From NCBI RefSeq assembly GCF_003226535.1, contig NZ_QKOB01000018.1, positions 1 to 64,000 on the forward strand: 64,000 nt of DNA, given 5' to 3'. A program made the position numbers and the translations under genes. Below the pieces are notes generated by a model. The model was not told where the DNA came from. It saw nothing but the letters and a program-made list of their open reading frames with translations, and did no database searches. Positions 8,376 through 16,758 of the stretch are shown in pieces (the first letter of the stretch is position 1; each line of letters begins with the position of its first letter). Source of the stretch: Meiothermus sp. Pnk-1. Lineage in GTDB: Bacteria; Deinococcota; Deinococci; Deinococcales; Thermaceae.

Positions 8376-9512
8376 ATGCGTCAGTTTCGCGATCCCCGAA
8401 CCGGCCGGCTCATCACCCAGCTCACCGACCGGGGCAACAACGTGCATCTCTACTTCACCGAGAACTCCTTCGACCTCACCCGTCCCGAGATCATCTTCCG
8501 CTCCGACCGGGCTTCTAAACACCAGCGTGCTCCGCACGAAAACCCCCATTACAACCTCTTCCGCCTCAACTACCACACCGGCGAAATCACCCAGCTTACC
8601 GACGAGGATTATCCCGTCGGCAGCGTTACCAAGACCCCCGACAGCGAGCTCGTGGTCTACCTCACCGCAGGGAAGGTCAAGCTCCTGGATACCCGTACCG
8701 GGAAAATCCGCGTGCTTTACGAGGACGACGGGGGCTACAACCTCTACTCCCCCTCGATCAGCCCCAACCGCCGCTACGTGGGCTTCGCCCGCAACGAGCG
8801 GGTGCAGGCCGTCAACACCAACGTCAACTACGGGGGCTTCAAGGAAAGCTTCTACCAGATTAAAGACGGGCGCATCACCCTAGCCCGCACCGACGGCTCG
8901 GGCTGGTTCGACGCCTACTGCGACACCCACTGGCTGGGGCACTTCCAGTTCTCTCCCGACGATCCTACCCTGGCCATGTTCTGCCACGAGGGTCCCTGGA
9001 ACCTGGTCACCCAACGCATCTGGCTGCTCGATCTAGTAGCCCGGCGGGTCCGGCCTATCTTCCGCCAGGATGAACCGGACTCGGTGGGCCACGAGTTCTG
9101 GACCCACGATGGACTCATCTTCTTCGATAACCGCGGGCCTGGTCATGACGGCACCATCACCTCGGGCAAAACCCAGGCGGTGGTGAGGGAGTCTACTCCG
9201 AGCGACTTCCGCCCCTATGTGGGCCTCGTAGACCGCGATGGACAGTTGGTACGCCAAATAGCGATGCCCTATTACTGCAACCACTACCACGCCAACCCCT
9301 CCAACACCTTGCTGGTCGGTGACGACGCGGATTGCTTGGTACTCATCGATATCTCTGGGGAGAAGGCGAGCCTGGAGGTGTTGTGTGAACACGGCACCTC
9401 CTGGTACACCCAGGCCAGCCACTGCCACCCCACCTTCAGTTGGGATGGGAAACGCATCCTCTACGCCTCTGACCGGGGCGGGCAGGTCAACCTGTACCTG
9501 CTCGAGCTTTGA
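8376..9512 (+). CDS. ogl: Oligogalacturonate lyase (polysaccharide lyase family 22)
   Basis: 378 aa, no signal peptide, so cytoplasmic. Seven-bladed propeller with repeats such as LFRLNYHTGEITQLTD, KVKLLDTRTGKIRVLY and the closing RILYASDRGGQVNLYLLEL. Conserved His-rich segments (CNHYHANPS, ASHCHPTF) supply the manganese ligands of PL22 enzymes. It splits imported oligogalacturonides, preferably unsaturated dimers, to unsaturated monomers. AAGGAGACC precedes the ATG. Last gene of the operon; no secreted pectate lyase is present in the window. Confidence 0.9.
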   Translation: MRQFRDPRTGRLITQLTDRGNNVHLYFTENSFDLTRPEIIFRSDRASKHQRAPHENPHYNLFRLNYHTGEITQLTDEDYPVGSVTKTPDSELVVYLTAGKVKLLDTRTGKIRVLYEDDGGYNLYSPSISPNRRYVGFARNERVQAVNTNVNYGGFKESFYQIKDGRITLARTDGSGWFDAYCDTHWLGHFQFSPDDPTLAMFCHEGPWNLVTQRIWLLDLVARRVRPIFRQDEPDSVGHEFWTHDGLIFFDNRGPGHDGTITSGKTQAVVRESTPSDFRPYVGLVDRDGQLVRQIAMPYYCNHYHANPSNTLLVGDDADCLVLIDISGEKASLEVLCEHGTSWYTQASHCHPTFSWDGKRILYASDRGGQVNLYLLEL

Positions 9513-9525
9513 GCACGCATCCCGC

Positions 9526-10116
9526 CTACCCTGCCCGGCGGTAGCGACACACCTGCGCGCCGGTGCTCGCCTGTTTGGCGGAAATGAGCTCAAACGGCAG
9601 CGGCTCGGCCATGGCCGGAAAGAGCTTCTTGCCGCTGCCGATGACCAGGGGCACGACCGTGAGCACCAGCTCGTCCACCAGATCGGCAGCCAGGAGCGAC
9701 TGCACCATCGTGGGGCTGCCGTAGACGTAAATGTATCCGCCCGGCTGCGCCCGCAGGTCGGCCACGGTCTGCAGAAAGTCCTTGCCGCGGATGATCGTCG
9801 TAGGGTGCCAGGTGATGTCTGCCTCGGTGAGCGTGTCGGAGACCACGTACTTTTGCACGCGGTTGATCCAGTCGGCGAAGGCGAATCCGGACTGGCCCGG
9901 CCACGCCGCAGCGGAGACGAGGTACGTGCGGCGTCCCTGCAAGAGCGCATCGCTCTGCGCCGCGAGCTCGCCGAACGTCCCACCCATGACCTCGGGGTCG
10001 AAGTACTTTCCCATCCAGCCGCCGTGGGCGAAGCCGCTTGCCGTGTCCTCCGGCGTCGGATTGGGCGCTTGAATGACCCCGTCGAGGCTGATGAATTCGG
10101 TAATGAGCGTTTTCAT
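9526..10116 (-). CDS. Dihydrofolate-reductase-like (RibD C-terminal domain) protein
   Basis: 196 aa of the YyaP/RibD-C family. N-terminus MKTLITEFISLDGVIQAP is the typical start; GRRTYLVSAAAW and a C-terminal segment YVYGSPTMVQSLLAADLVDE follow the family pattern. These proteins bind NAD(P)H and are of uncertain substrate; some are resistance or riboflavin-like reductases. Oriented against the pectin operon, ending 13 nt past the lyase stop. Together with the next two genes on the same strand it looks like an imported block. Confidence 0.8.
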   Translation of the reverse strand: MKTLITEFISLDGVIQAPNPTPEDTASGFAHGGWMGKYFDPEVMGGTFGELAAQSDALLQGRRTYLVSAAAWPGQSGFAFADWINRVQKYVVSDTLTEADITWHPTTIIRGKDFLQTVADLRAQPGGYIYVYGSPTMVQSLLAADLVDELVLTVVPLVIGSGKKLFPAMAEPLPFELISAKQASTGAQVCRYRRAG

Positions 10117-10213
10117 GATTTCTCCATGAGACTATGGGATCTGTGCCAGCTAACCCGTCTTAAGCCGCGTTACAAAGGCGCGCCAGATTGGGACTTGTTG
10201 TTTTGCCTTTGTC

Positions 10214-10729
10214 TTACGCAACAACACACCTTTTGACTGTCTCCCACGTGCGGGTGGTCTGTTCTTTGCCAAAGGTCTTTTCCAATAAACTCATGAATAC
10301 GGGTCCCTTGGGGTGAGGAACATAACTGGTAAATGCTTCCAGTCCCTGCACTTCGTGAATGGTGGCACCTTCATATTCTATGGGCAATTTCAGTTTTGCA
10401 TCTGCCGGCTTCCACAAAAACGTCACGACCCGTTTGGCGCCTGCACGAACCTTGTGCTTGCCGAACGGATCTGAAGCAAGCAAGTTTTGCAAATGCTCCA
10501 CCGACCGTACCGTAACCGGAAAACCGCGACCCATCTGCTGCTGAAGTTGTGCTTCAATTTCTTTTGCAATGGCTGCCTCATTACGGACAGAGGCATTGAA
10601 AGCCACGTTGCCGCTGGAAAGAATGGTTTTTACCTCCGTAAAGCCGGCAGATTCCATGCATCGCTTCAGGTCGGCCATCTTTAGGTTCATGGGGCTTACA
10701 CCCCGGAGAAAAGCTAGATATCTTGGCAT
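10214..10729 (-). CDS. DUF1697 family protein
   Basis: 171 aa from the ATG at 10729 (MPRYLAFLRGVSPMNLKMAD, the canonical DUF1697 opening); an in-frame ATG nine codons upstream is less likely. The fold is a small alpha/beta protein of unknown function; family members often carry LRGINVGG at the start and a C-terminal TxRNWxT, here TTRTWETV. Base composition is clearly poorer in GC than neighbours and lacks the CTCGAG habit, suggesting transfer from a lower-GC donor. Confidence 0.82.
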   Translation of the reverse strand: MPRYLAFLRGVSPMNLKMADLKRCMESAGFTEVKTILSSGNVAFNASVRNEAAIAKEIEAQLQQQMGRGFPVTVRSVEHLQNLLASDPFGKHKVRAGAKRVVTFLWKPADAKLKLPIEYEGATIHEVQGLEAFTSYVPHPKGPVFMSLLEKTFGKEQTTRTWETVKRCVVA

Positions 10730-10838
10730 AGCATCATTTTTATCTATGATAATCAATGCTCTTGGATTTCAAACAACAGGACTTTTGTTCAAAACTGCAT
10801 GTTTTTCAACCGTGTGCGCTGCGTGGTCATTCTCCGCA

Positions 10839-11513
10839 TTAGTGGATCGTCTTGACGAGGCCGCCGTCGATGATATAGTCCGAGCCGGTAATCATCGCGG
10901 CATGGTCGGAGGCCAGGAAGACGATCAGATGCGCGATTTCGTGCGGCTCGGCGAAGCGACCAAGCGAGATGCCGCGCTCCCTAGCGAACGCGCGCATGGC
11001 TTCCTCGCCTTCGGGCAGCCTCCCCACCCACATGTCGGTTCTCGTCGGTCCCGGCGACACGGTGTTGAAGCGCGCGCCCTGCGAAGCGTAGGCTTCGGCG
11101 AGGTTTTTCGTTAGATTCGTCACCGCGGCTTTCGCGGCGCTGTAGGCGATCAGATACGGGTTCGGCATGATCGCATTCATGGTGGATACATTGACGACAC
11201 TGCCGCCGTTCTTGCAAAGATGAGGCAGCGCCGCGCGTGTCACGCGAACCACGCTCATCAGGTTCACTTCAAGCATTTCGCGCCATTCGCTGTCCGTCAG
11301 CGCCGTAAAGCCGGCTCCCCTCGACGGGTCGATCGCGCCGATATTGTTCACAAGGATGTCCAGCTTGCCAAACCGGTCCACCGCTTCGGCGACCGCCTGT
11401 TCGGCTCCCGCTTCGGATGCCGCATTGACCGGAACGTGGACGACCCGCCAGGCAGACGACAGTTCATTCAGCCCATCCGACCTGCCGTGATCCAGCTCCC
11501 TAAACTTAGACAC
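10839..11513 (-). pseudogene. SDR-family oxidoreductase, 5' truncated next to the IS3 transposase
   Basis: The frame encodes the NNIG, catalytic Ser (NVSTMN) and YSAAK motifs and a complete SDR C-terminus (SDYIIDGG), but the N-terminal TGxxxGIG nucleotide-binding segment is missing. The upstream boundary is immediately beside the transposase stop at 11516, so the first 40-50 codons were probably removed with the IS insertion. The C-terminal half resembles 3-oxoacyl-ACP-reductase-like SDRs. Codon use matches the DUF1697 gene rather than the operons around it. Confidence 0.8.
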
Positions 11514-11515
11514 CT

Positions 11516-12481
11516 TTACCCTGCCTCCCGTGTGATGTCCTCAAGGTCTTTCCCCAGCGCCTCCTCCATCACCTCCCTCGGCGTCCGGTAGCCCAGCCCC
11601 GAGTGCAACCGGCTCCCGTGGTAGTAGCGTAGGCGCTCCTCTTGGTGTTTCCCTATCGGGGAAGCAGCCACCACCTCCTTTAGCTCTCCAAGGCTTTTGG
11701 CCTCCAAAAACTGGTCCCGCCCCTCCCCCTTGAACCGGGCAAAAAAGCTCTCCACCATCGGATTGCCCTTCGCCCCCCTAAGGCTGTAGGAAAGCCGCTG
11801 CCCGTCCCAGAGAAGAAGCGTCCCCACCCAGTCGTGGCTCAGAAAAGGACCCCCCTGGTCGTGGTGCACCAGGGCCTTAGGGAGCTCCCCCGTCACCTCC
11901 TGAATCCACGCCTTGGCCCGTTCCCAAACCCCTAAGGCCAGCTCCGCCGAAGGGGACGGCCCCAGACCAAAGGCCACCACCGTCCGCGTCCTGTGGTCCA
12001 GGATGGGCACGAACCAGGCCTTCCCTCCCCGGTAGGGCAGCAAGGTGAAGTCGGTGTACAGGAGTTCAAAAGGCTCCGGTTCCCTCTGCCTGAGAAGGAG
12101 GGCCCTCAGGTCTGCCCTGTCCCCGGCCAGAAGCACAATCTGCAGCAGGGGGTTGGGCTTGGGTCTCCGGGCGGTGCGCCTCAGGGAGAGGTGGAAGTCC
12201 TGCAACAGGCGGTGGACCCGTTTGTGGTTCACCGGGATGCCCTTCCTGTGGAGTTCCTGGGTGACCCGGCGGTAGCCGTACTCGGGGTGCTCCAGCAAGA
12301 TCTCTTCGATGGCCCTCTTGAGGCGGAGGTCTTCCTCCTCCCGCTTCCGGTCCGCCGCCACCTTCTGCTTCTGGTAGTAGTACCAGGTGGCCCGGGGGAT
12401 CTCCAGGGCGCTAAGGACGATGGGCAGGGGGGCCAAACCCTGGACCAGCGCCTCGCGGGCCAGGTTGCCCGGTTGGTCGAA
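11516..12481 (-). mobile_element. IS3-family transposase (OrfB part)
   Basis: The frame stays open to 12556, but its first 25 codons come from the neighbouring MFS gene; transposase-like sequence starts near 12481 (FDQPGNLAREALVQGL). It has the OrfB helix-turn-helix region (TWYYYQKQK, GYRRVTQELHRKG), and a DDE catalytic core: YTDFT, HHDQGGPFLS and NPMVESFFARFKGEG. No OrfA is present, so the element is incomplete or deleted at its left end. A mini-repeat at 11638-11668 adds AASPIGKHQE after the catalytic core. The element joins the MFS gene to the truncated SDR gene. Confidence 0.85.
11638..11668 (-). repeat. Mini-repeat family A, copy A1 (inside IS3 OrfB)
   Basis: 31 bp; in minus orientation GCTGCTTCCCCGATAGGG then AAACACCAAGAGG. 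It adds the in-frame residues AASPIGKHQE to the transposase where related proteins run straight through. Nearly identical to copy A3 at 63615 in an unrelated IS630 transposase. Confidence 0.75.
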
Positions 12482-13697
12482 CCTTCCGTACGCACAAGGC
12501 CGCCAGCAACGAAGCGGCGACCAGAACCCCCAGCACCGCGTCGTAGCTGCCTGCAACTCCGTGCAGCAGCCCTGCGCCGATAGGTCCCAGGCCCTGGGTG
12601 AGCGAGACCACCAGGCTGATGCCCCCGTTGATGCGCCCGTAGCTCTCGGAGCCGTAGAGCTCGGCGACGAGCCCGGCCCTGGCCAGGGTGCCCGCGCCGT
12701 TGCTCATGCCGTAAAGCAGCACGAAAGCCCACACCCCCAGCTCGCCGGGGACCAGCAGCAGGGCCAGCGAGCCCAAGGCCTGGCAGAGCATCACGCCCAG
12801 CGTGGCACCGTAGAGCGACCAGCGCTGGCTGCCGGGCAGGAAGAAGGCTCGCCCCAGGAGCTGTACCAGCCCGATCGAGCCTACCGCCGCCGCCGTGAAG
12901 GCTGGGCTGTAGCCGCGCTCGAGCAAGAGCGGCACCCCGTGCGCTCCAATGGCGGCAGTGGTCAGCCTTAAGAGGGTAAAGGCGGTGGCCAGCCACCAGA
13001 AGGTGGCACCTGCGAAAGCGGCCCGGGCGCTCACGCTGGCTTCGGGAAGCTTTACTCCGGGGTCGCTTTCGCCGTCGGGCCACTGACCCAGATCCTGGGG
13101 GCGGCGGCGCACGACGGCGTGCAGGGGCAGGGTGAATAGCCCGAAGATCAGGGCCAGGACCACCAGGGCACTACGCCAGCCCAGGTTTTCAACCAGCAGC
13201 GTTTCCAGCGGCACGAAGACGGTGCTGGCCAGCCCGGCCACCATGGTGATGACGAAGGTGGCCCGATGGCGCCAGCGGCGAAACCACACCGCAACCACCG
13301 TGAAGGCCACCTCGTAGAGCACCATGGCCATGGCCAGGCCCATCCCCACCCACACCCCATAGAGGGCGCCCAGGCTGTGCACCTGCGACCAGGCCAGCAG
13401 CATCAGGCTGCCCAAGAGCGAGCCCAGCAGCAAGAGGCTCCGCGCTCCCCGATGGTCCACCCAGTAGCCCACCGGGATCGCCATCAGCCCCGAGACCAAC
13501 AGCCCCAGCGAGTAGGCCCCCGAGGTCTGGGTCCGGCTCCAGCCCAGTTCGGCCTCCATCGGCTTGACCAGCACGCCGAAGCCGTAGTAGAGGATGCCGT
13601 AGGAAATGGTCGTGGTCAGGGCCAGCGCCCAGACGATCCTCCAGCCGTAGAAGCACCTGGGGGCTGCGTGGGGGAGCATGGAAGTGTTGTACCCCAT
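12411..13697 (-). CDS. MFS transporter of the arsR cluster, C-terminus fused to IS sequence
   Basis: About 405 residues of a 12-helix major facilitator protein from ATG 13697 (ATG 13679 alternative), opening FYGWRIVWALALTTTISYGI in the style of CynX/OFA-like MFS. Motif A-like GYWVDHRGAR lies near residue 80. The frame then runs about 24 codons into IS3 DNA and stops at 12411, so the native C-terminus has been replaced near CVRKVR. It follows arsR, a small Cys-rich gene and DUF6428 on the same strand, so an arsenical or metal efflux role is possible, but no substrate residue is recognised. Confidence 0.75.
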   Translation of the reverse strand: MGYNTSMLPHAAPRCFYGWRIVWALALTTTISYGILYYGFGVLVKPMEAELGWSRTQTSGAYSLGLLVSGLMAIPVGYWVDHRGARSLLLLGSLLGSLMLLAWSQVHSLGALYGVWVGMGLAMAMVLYEVAFTVVAVWFRRWRHRATFVITMVAGLASTVFVPLETLLVENLGWRSALVVLALIFGLFTLPLHAVVRRRPQDLGQWPDGESDPGVKLPEASVSARAAFAGATFWWLATAFTLLRLTTAAIGAHGVPLLLERGYSPAFTAAAVGSIGLVQLLGRAFFLPGSQRWSLYGATLGVMLCQALGSLALLLVPGELGVWAFVLLYGMSNGAGTLARAGLVAELYGSESYGRINGGISLVVSLTQGLGPIGAGLLHGVAGSYDAVLGVLVAASLLAALCVRKVRPTGQPGPRGAGPGFGPPAHRP

Positions 13698-13699
13698 AC

Positions 13700-14197
13700 T
13701 CAGCAGCAGCAGTCTCGAGCCGCCACCGGGAGTTCCTGGCTTGTCTCCACGGCTGGGCCACAACAGCCCGCTGCCCGTGCCCAGTCGGCAGCTTTGCAGG
13801 TCACGCCGGGCGGGGTGAGGCGCACTACCAGCTTCTCGCCCTCTACCTCGAGCCGCCCTACGTGGTAGCGCATGGCGGGGCGGGCTGGGTTGCCGTACTC
13901 GAAGCGCACCTCCGCCTCGCCCTCTACCGCCACCGAGGCCGCCACCCGGTTGTAGATGCTCAGGAACTTCTTCACCGGCATGAACTCGGGCTTGTCCTTG
14001 GGGCTGGGGTCCATCAGCTGCACTACCGTCTCGCGCCAGGCGTTGGCCTGCCCGCCGCAGTCCATGCTCTCGTAAGTAACGTTCATGATCTCGGTGACGT
14101 GGTAGCCGGGGGCTACGCGCTGGCCGGTGTCGTACTCGAAGACCAGGACCTTGTCGGGGTGCTGGGCGAGCTTTTGCAGAAACTCCTGGGTGTTCAT
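13700..14197 (-). CDS. DUF6428 family protein, Cys-rich tail
   Basis: 165 aa from ATG 14197 (RBS GAAGGAGGATGATCG upstream). N-terminal part (MNTQEFLQKLAQHPDKVLVF, FEYDTGQRVAPGYHVTEIMN) matches DUF6428 proteins that accompany arsR genes. The C-terminus contains GCCGPAVET and ends DCCC, a plausible As(III) or heavy-metal thiol site. Function is unknown. It sits between the small Cys-rich gene and the MFS transporter, ending 3 nt before the latter's start, and is presumably ArsR controlled. Confidence 0.75.
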   Translation of the reverse strand: MNTQEFLQKLAQHPDKVLVFEYDTGQRVAPGYHVTEIMNVTYESMDCGGQANAWRETVVQLMDPSPKDKPEFMPVKKFLSIYNRVAASVAVEGEAEVRFEYGNPARPAMRYHVGRLEVEGEKLVVRLTPPGVTCKAADWARAAGCCGPAVETSQELPVAARDCCC

Positions 14198-14214
14198 TAC
14201 GATCATCCTCCTTC

Positions 14215-14418
14215 TCAGGCCACGCAGCACGTAGCCTCAACGCAACACGCACCCCCAGCCGGGGTGGACTGGGCTCGAGACCCTGCAAAAGGCAGCTTCC
14301 CCAGCAGTACTGCCCAGAGCCTCTTTCCCTGGCGCGGTACGCCGCGCAGGCGGCAGACCTCCGCACACAGCTCCCGTTGCCGCTCTCTGACTAAGACCCA
14401 CATCACCTGCTCATTCAT
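14215..14418 (-). CDS. Small Cys-rich protein of the arsR cluster
   Basis: 67 aa. The start is well supported by TAAGGAGGAAGC immediately upstream of ATG 14418. The body is basic (VRERQRELCAEVCRLRG) and the tail reads ACCVEATCCVA, two adjacent Cys pairs resembling a thiol metal-binding hook. I do not recognise a family. Its position directly behind the second ArsR-type operator and ahead of DUF6428 suggests a role in metalloid binding or delivery. Confidence 0.6.
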   Translation of the reverse strand: MNEQVMWVLVRERQRELCAEVCRLRGVPRQGKRLWAVLLGKLPFAGSRAQSTPAGGACCVEATCCVA

Positions 14419-14439
14419 CCGCTTCCTCCTTAGATCGAA

Positions 14440-14459
14440 ACATCGAAATCTATCGATGT
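14440..14459. promoter_or_regulatory. Second ArsR-type operator
   Basis: Perfect inverted repeat ACATCGA (14440-14446), 6-nt centre, TCGATGT (14453-14459), between the arsR stop and the Cys-rich gene. The 6-nt centre equals that of the operator upstream of arsR, and there is no T-run to suggest a terminator. Confidence 0.6.
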
Positions 14460-14475
14460 GTCTGGATAAAAAAAT

Positions 14476-14832
14476 TCACCCTCCGATGCGGGGCAAGAAA
14501 GCCCGCAGCAGGGCGAAACCCTTGGGGTCGATACGGTAATACATCCACTTGCCGCGCTTTTCCCCGATCACCAGCCTGGCCGAGATCAGGCACTTCATGT
14601 GGTGGCTGACGGTGGGCTGGGAGAGCCCGGTGACGGCCTCGAGGTCGCAGGCGCAGACCCCGCCCTTGGGGCCGCAGCAAGGCCCGGTATCGTGGCTGGC
14701 CAGATAGGCTAGGATCTTGAGCCGGGCTGGGTCGCTGAGCGCTTTGAAGACCTGGGCTGCCGCCTCGATGCTGGCTTCCGGGGTGGGGGTGGGCTCGAGT
14801 TCGATTACCGGGGGCACCGTGCTCACAGTCAT
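14476..14832 (-). CDS. arsR: ArsR/SmtB-family metalloregulator
   Basis: 118 aa. Winged helix with recognition helix GLSQPTVSHHMKCL (69-82). Cys52, Cys53, Cys60 and Cys62 (PCCGPKGGVCACDLE) form an extended version of the ELCVCDL arsenite site at the start of helix 3. This supports As(III) or Sb(III) sensing, with an additional Cys pair that could widen the ligand range. Autoregulation is likely through the inverted repeat at 14843-14868 just upstream. Confidence 0.88.
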   Translation of the reverse strand: MTVSTVPPVIELEPTPTPEASIEAAAQVFKALSDPARLKILAYLASHDTGPCCGPKGGVCACDLEAVTGLSQPTVSHHMKCLISARLVIGEKRGKWMYYRIDPKGFALLRAFLPRIGG

Positions 14833-14842
14833 AGCCTAGAAC

Positions 14843-14868
14843 AACACATTGATAAATGTCAATATGTT
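14843..14868. promoter_or_regulatory. ArsR operator upstream of arsR
   Basis: Inverted repeat AACACATTGA (14843-14852), 6-nt centre, TCAATATGTT (14859-14868): 9 of 10 arm positions pair. It lies 11-36 bp upstream of the arsR start, the expected place for an ArsR/SmtB site. Confidence 0.7.
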
Positions 14869-14876
14869 GTAGTCGG

Positions 14877-15480
14877 TCAACACATCTGAGACTCCCTGGG
14901 GACCGACTCCTCTTGCCTCATAGCCAGGAACTCTAGGGGAGCCGGCCCGGTGGGGTCGCTCACGGTTGTAGTGGTCCAGGTAGGCCTCAAGCTCCCGCTG
15001 GAGCGCAGAAAGCTGGGCAGGCAAGGGGCGGGTGTAGAACTCCTCCCTGAAGGTCCGCTGCATCCGCACAAGGTACGCTAACGCGTGACCCACGTGCCCG
15101 TTGAGCCTGGGGCTTCTGGGCGGTAGCACAAAGAGCCGCACGCCCAGGCGTCAGCAGGTCTCCGCTCGGTGTTTCCCCCTCCGGGGGAAAGCAGCAAACT
15201 CGGCCATGAACTCGCTCCCGCCGTCCACCTAGATGGCTTTGACGGGGAAGGGGGCTTGCGCAACCGGGTGAGCACGCCAGGTTGGCCGTGGCTTTGGTGT
15301 GGACTTCCGGTCGACGGCCGAGAAGGGCTGGATCGTCTCCCCAGGGCCCAAGCTCACGGGGAGGGTATCTACTTGGACAAGATCCCCGGGGTGGTTCACC
15401 TCGTATCCTCTGGGCCTCCCCAAGGTACGGGCCTGGCCCGTGACTTGGGCGTAGGGGCGCCAGGTCTTCGGTTTTACGCA
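14877..15480 (-). pseudogene. Decayed IS481-type transposase
   Basis: Three frames together spell an integrase core: GDLVQVDTLPVSLGPG near 15390, GGSEFMAEF near 15215, then RLGVRLFVLPPRSPRLNGHV near 15120 and a normal C-terminal YNRERPHRA near 14960. Frameshifts and an internal stop make it inactive. A family A mini-repeat (15163-15195) interrupts it after SEFMAEF. Its 3' end lies just upstream of the arsR operator and its 5' end abuts the parB remnant. Confidence 0.8.
15163..15195 (-). repeat. Mini-repeat family A, copy A2 (inside IS481 relic)
   Basis: 33 bp with hairpin TTTCCCCC-GGA-GGGGGAAA; minus-strand translation AAFPRRGKHRA parallels AASPIGKHQE of copy A1. It separates SEFMAEF from the RLGVRLF segment of the transposase. 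Confidence 0.75.
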
Positions 15481-15744
15481 GGCGGCGACCGGCTAGCGCC
15501 AGCCGCGCCGCGCGCAGCCGCCGCTCCCCGTGCACCAGCTCGAACCCCTCCTGCGTCGGGCGCACCGGGGAAGGTGAGCAGCACGGCGGGATCGAAGTAG
15601 CGCCGGGCCTGGAAGGGCGAGGGGTGAATGGCCTCCAGCGGCGGCATCCGGTCGGCAGGGGAGGCCGGCTCGAGGGCCGCCTTGCGCTGGGCCAGCTGCA
15701 TGGCCTCGCGCAGGCTGGAGGTGTCGGGGTTGGGCTTGGCGCTC
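15481..15744 (-). pseudogene. parB remnant
   Basis: Minus-strand frames contain a ParB N-terminus (LEAIHPSPFQARRYFDP) and, after a deletion and frameshift, the ParB box EGFELVHGERRLRAARL. The central partner-binding and helix-turn-helix parts are gone; the sequence joins IS481 debris at about 15480. It follows the parA remnant as in a normal parAB pair. Confidence 0.75.
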
Positions 15745-16220
15745 ACGCGAGCGCCTCGACCTCCCGGGCCGCCGCCCGCCAGTTCCAGCCCCGGTAGAAC
15801 TGCACCGGCACGCCCAGCTCGGCCGCCCCCACGAAGGCGGTGGAGCTGGTCCACTCGGTGGCGAAGACCGGGATCTGCTCCTGGGTCATGGCCTCGCGCA
15901 CCTTCAGCGGCATGCCCGAGCCGGTGACCACCCGGTTGATCAGCACCGCGTAGAGCAGCCCGGGGTTGCGCCGCATGGCCCGGCGCACGCTCACCGCGGT
16001 GGCCTCGACCATGCGGCGTCACCGGGATGATGGCCAGGTCGGCAGCCACCAGCGCCGCCTCCATCAGCGGAGATCCCAGCGCGGGCGGCCCGTCGATCAC
16101 CACCCAGCGAGGGCTTGTTCTCCGGGGCCCGCATGACCCAGCCCACCGCCGAGGCCGCCAGGTTGACCGCGGCCGTGGTCTTGCCCACCCCGCCCTTTTG
16201 GTTGACGCCGTACCTCCCAT
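15743..16220 (-). pseudogene. parA remnant
   Basis: Fragments of a ParA ATPase: GKTTAAVNLAAS (near 16180), WVVIDGPPALGSPLMEAAL (near 16110, another frame) and a normal C-terminal third from about 16012 (YAVLINRVVTGSG to VQFYRGWNWRAA). Roughly 60 residues between Walker A and the DGPP motif are missing and two frame changes occur. The N-terminal start is not found. Together with the parB remnant it is the relic of a second partition system. Confidence 0.78.
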
Positions 16221-16257
16221 CGACGGGCCTATCTTGACACCCCTACGCCCCCTTTTT

Positions 16258-16758
16258 CTATAAGCGTCGCCGAGCCTGCTCGACGAGCCGCTCCAGGCGG
16301 CTGTCGAAGCTCAAGGGCTGGGGGTCCGACCAGGTGATGCGCGAGAAGTCAGGGTGCCCCGGGTTGAGCAGGTAGTGGAAGGCCCGGGGGACGACCACCG
16401 ACGGAACACGAAGCACCGCCGAGTCCCCGCCCTCGACCCAGGCGTCGCCCAAGTCCTGGGTGGAGGCCGGGTGAGGAAGGGCGTTCCAGTCCGAGGGCAG
16501 GGAGGAGGGATGGAGTTCGAGCACGGATTCGGGGGGTAGGTGGACTTCAAAGTAAACGTAGGGCTCGCCAGGGCGGGAGTTGAGGGCGTAGGCGAGCCAC
16601 TCCAGCATGGCCACTGCCAGGCTCTCGCTGGTGTAGACCACCCGGGTCCCGCGGCCGTTCCAGCGGCCAGGGTGCAGCGCAGCCCCCTCCCCCGAGAAGG
16701 CCGTGGCCGCGTGCTTGAGGGCGCTGACGCGCCAGACCACCAGCGGCGCGGCCATCAC
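16258..16758 (-). CDS. RES-domain toxin
   Basis: 166 aa from GTG 16758 (ATG 16755 alternative), overlapping the antitoxin stop by GTGA. RES fold features: VVWRVSALKH at the start, GRWNGRGTRVVYTSES near residue 32, a conserved Glu in MLEWLAYAL and RVPSVVVPRAFHYLLNPGHPDF toward the end. RES toxins deplete NAD+. The protein is full length and its key Arg, Glu and Ser positions seem present, so the module may be active despite the degraded surroundings. Confidence 0.88.
   Translation of the reverse strand: MMAAPLVVWRVSALKHAATAFSGEGAALHPGRWNGRGTRVVYTSESLAVAMLEWLAYALNSRPGEPYVYFEVHLPPESVLELHPSSLPSDWNALPHPASTQDLGDAWVEGGDSAVLRVPSVVVPRAFHYLLNPGHPDFSRITWSDPQPLSFDSRLERLVEQARRRL

Noticed and set aside
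14440-14459. Inverted repeat after arsR as a transcription terminator
   Set aside because: AT-rich stem without T-run, and its arm/centre geometry equals the arsR operator.
15474-16220. 247-codon continuous frame as a real gene
   Set aside because: It is a frame that crosses from ParA to ParB fragments; neither protein is complete in it.
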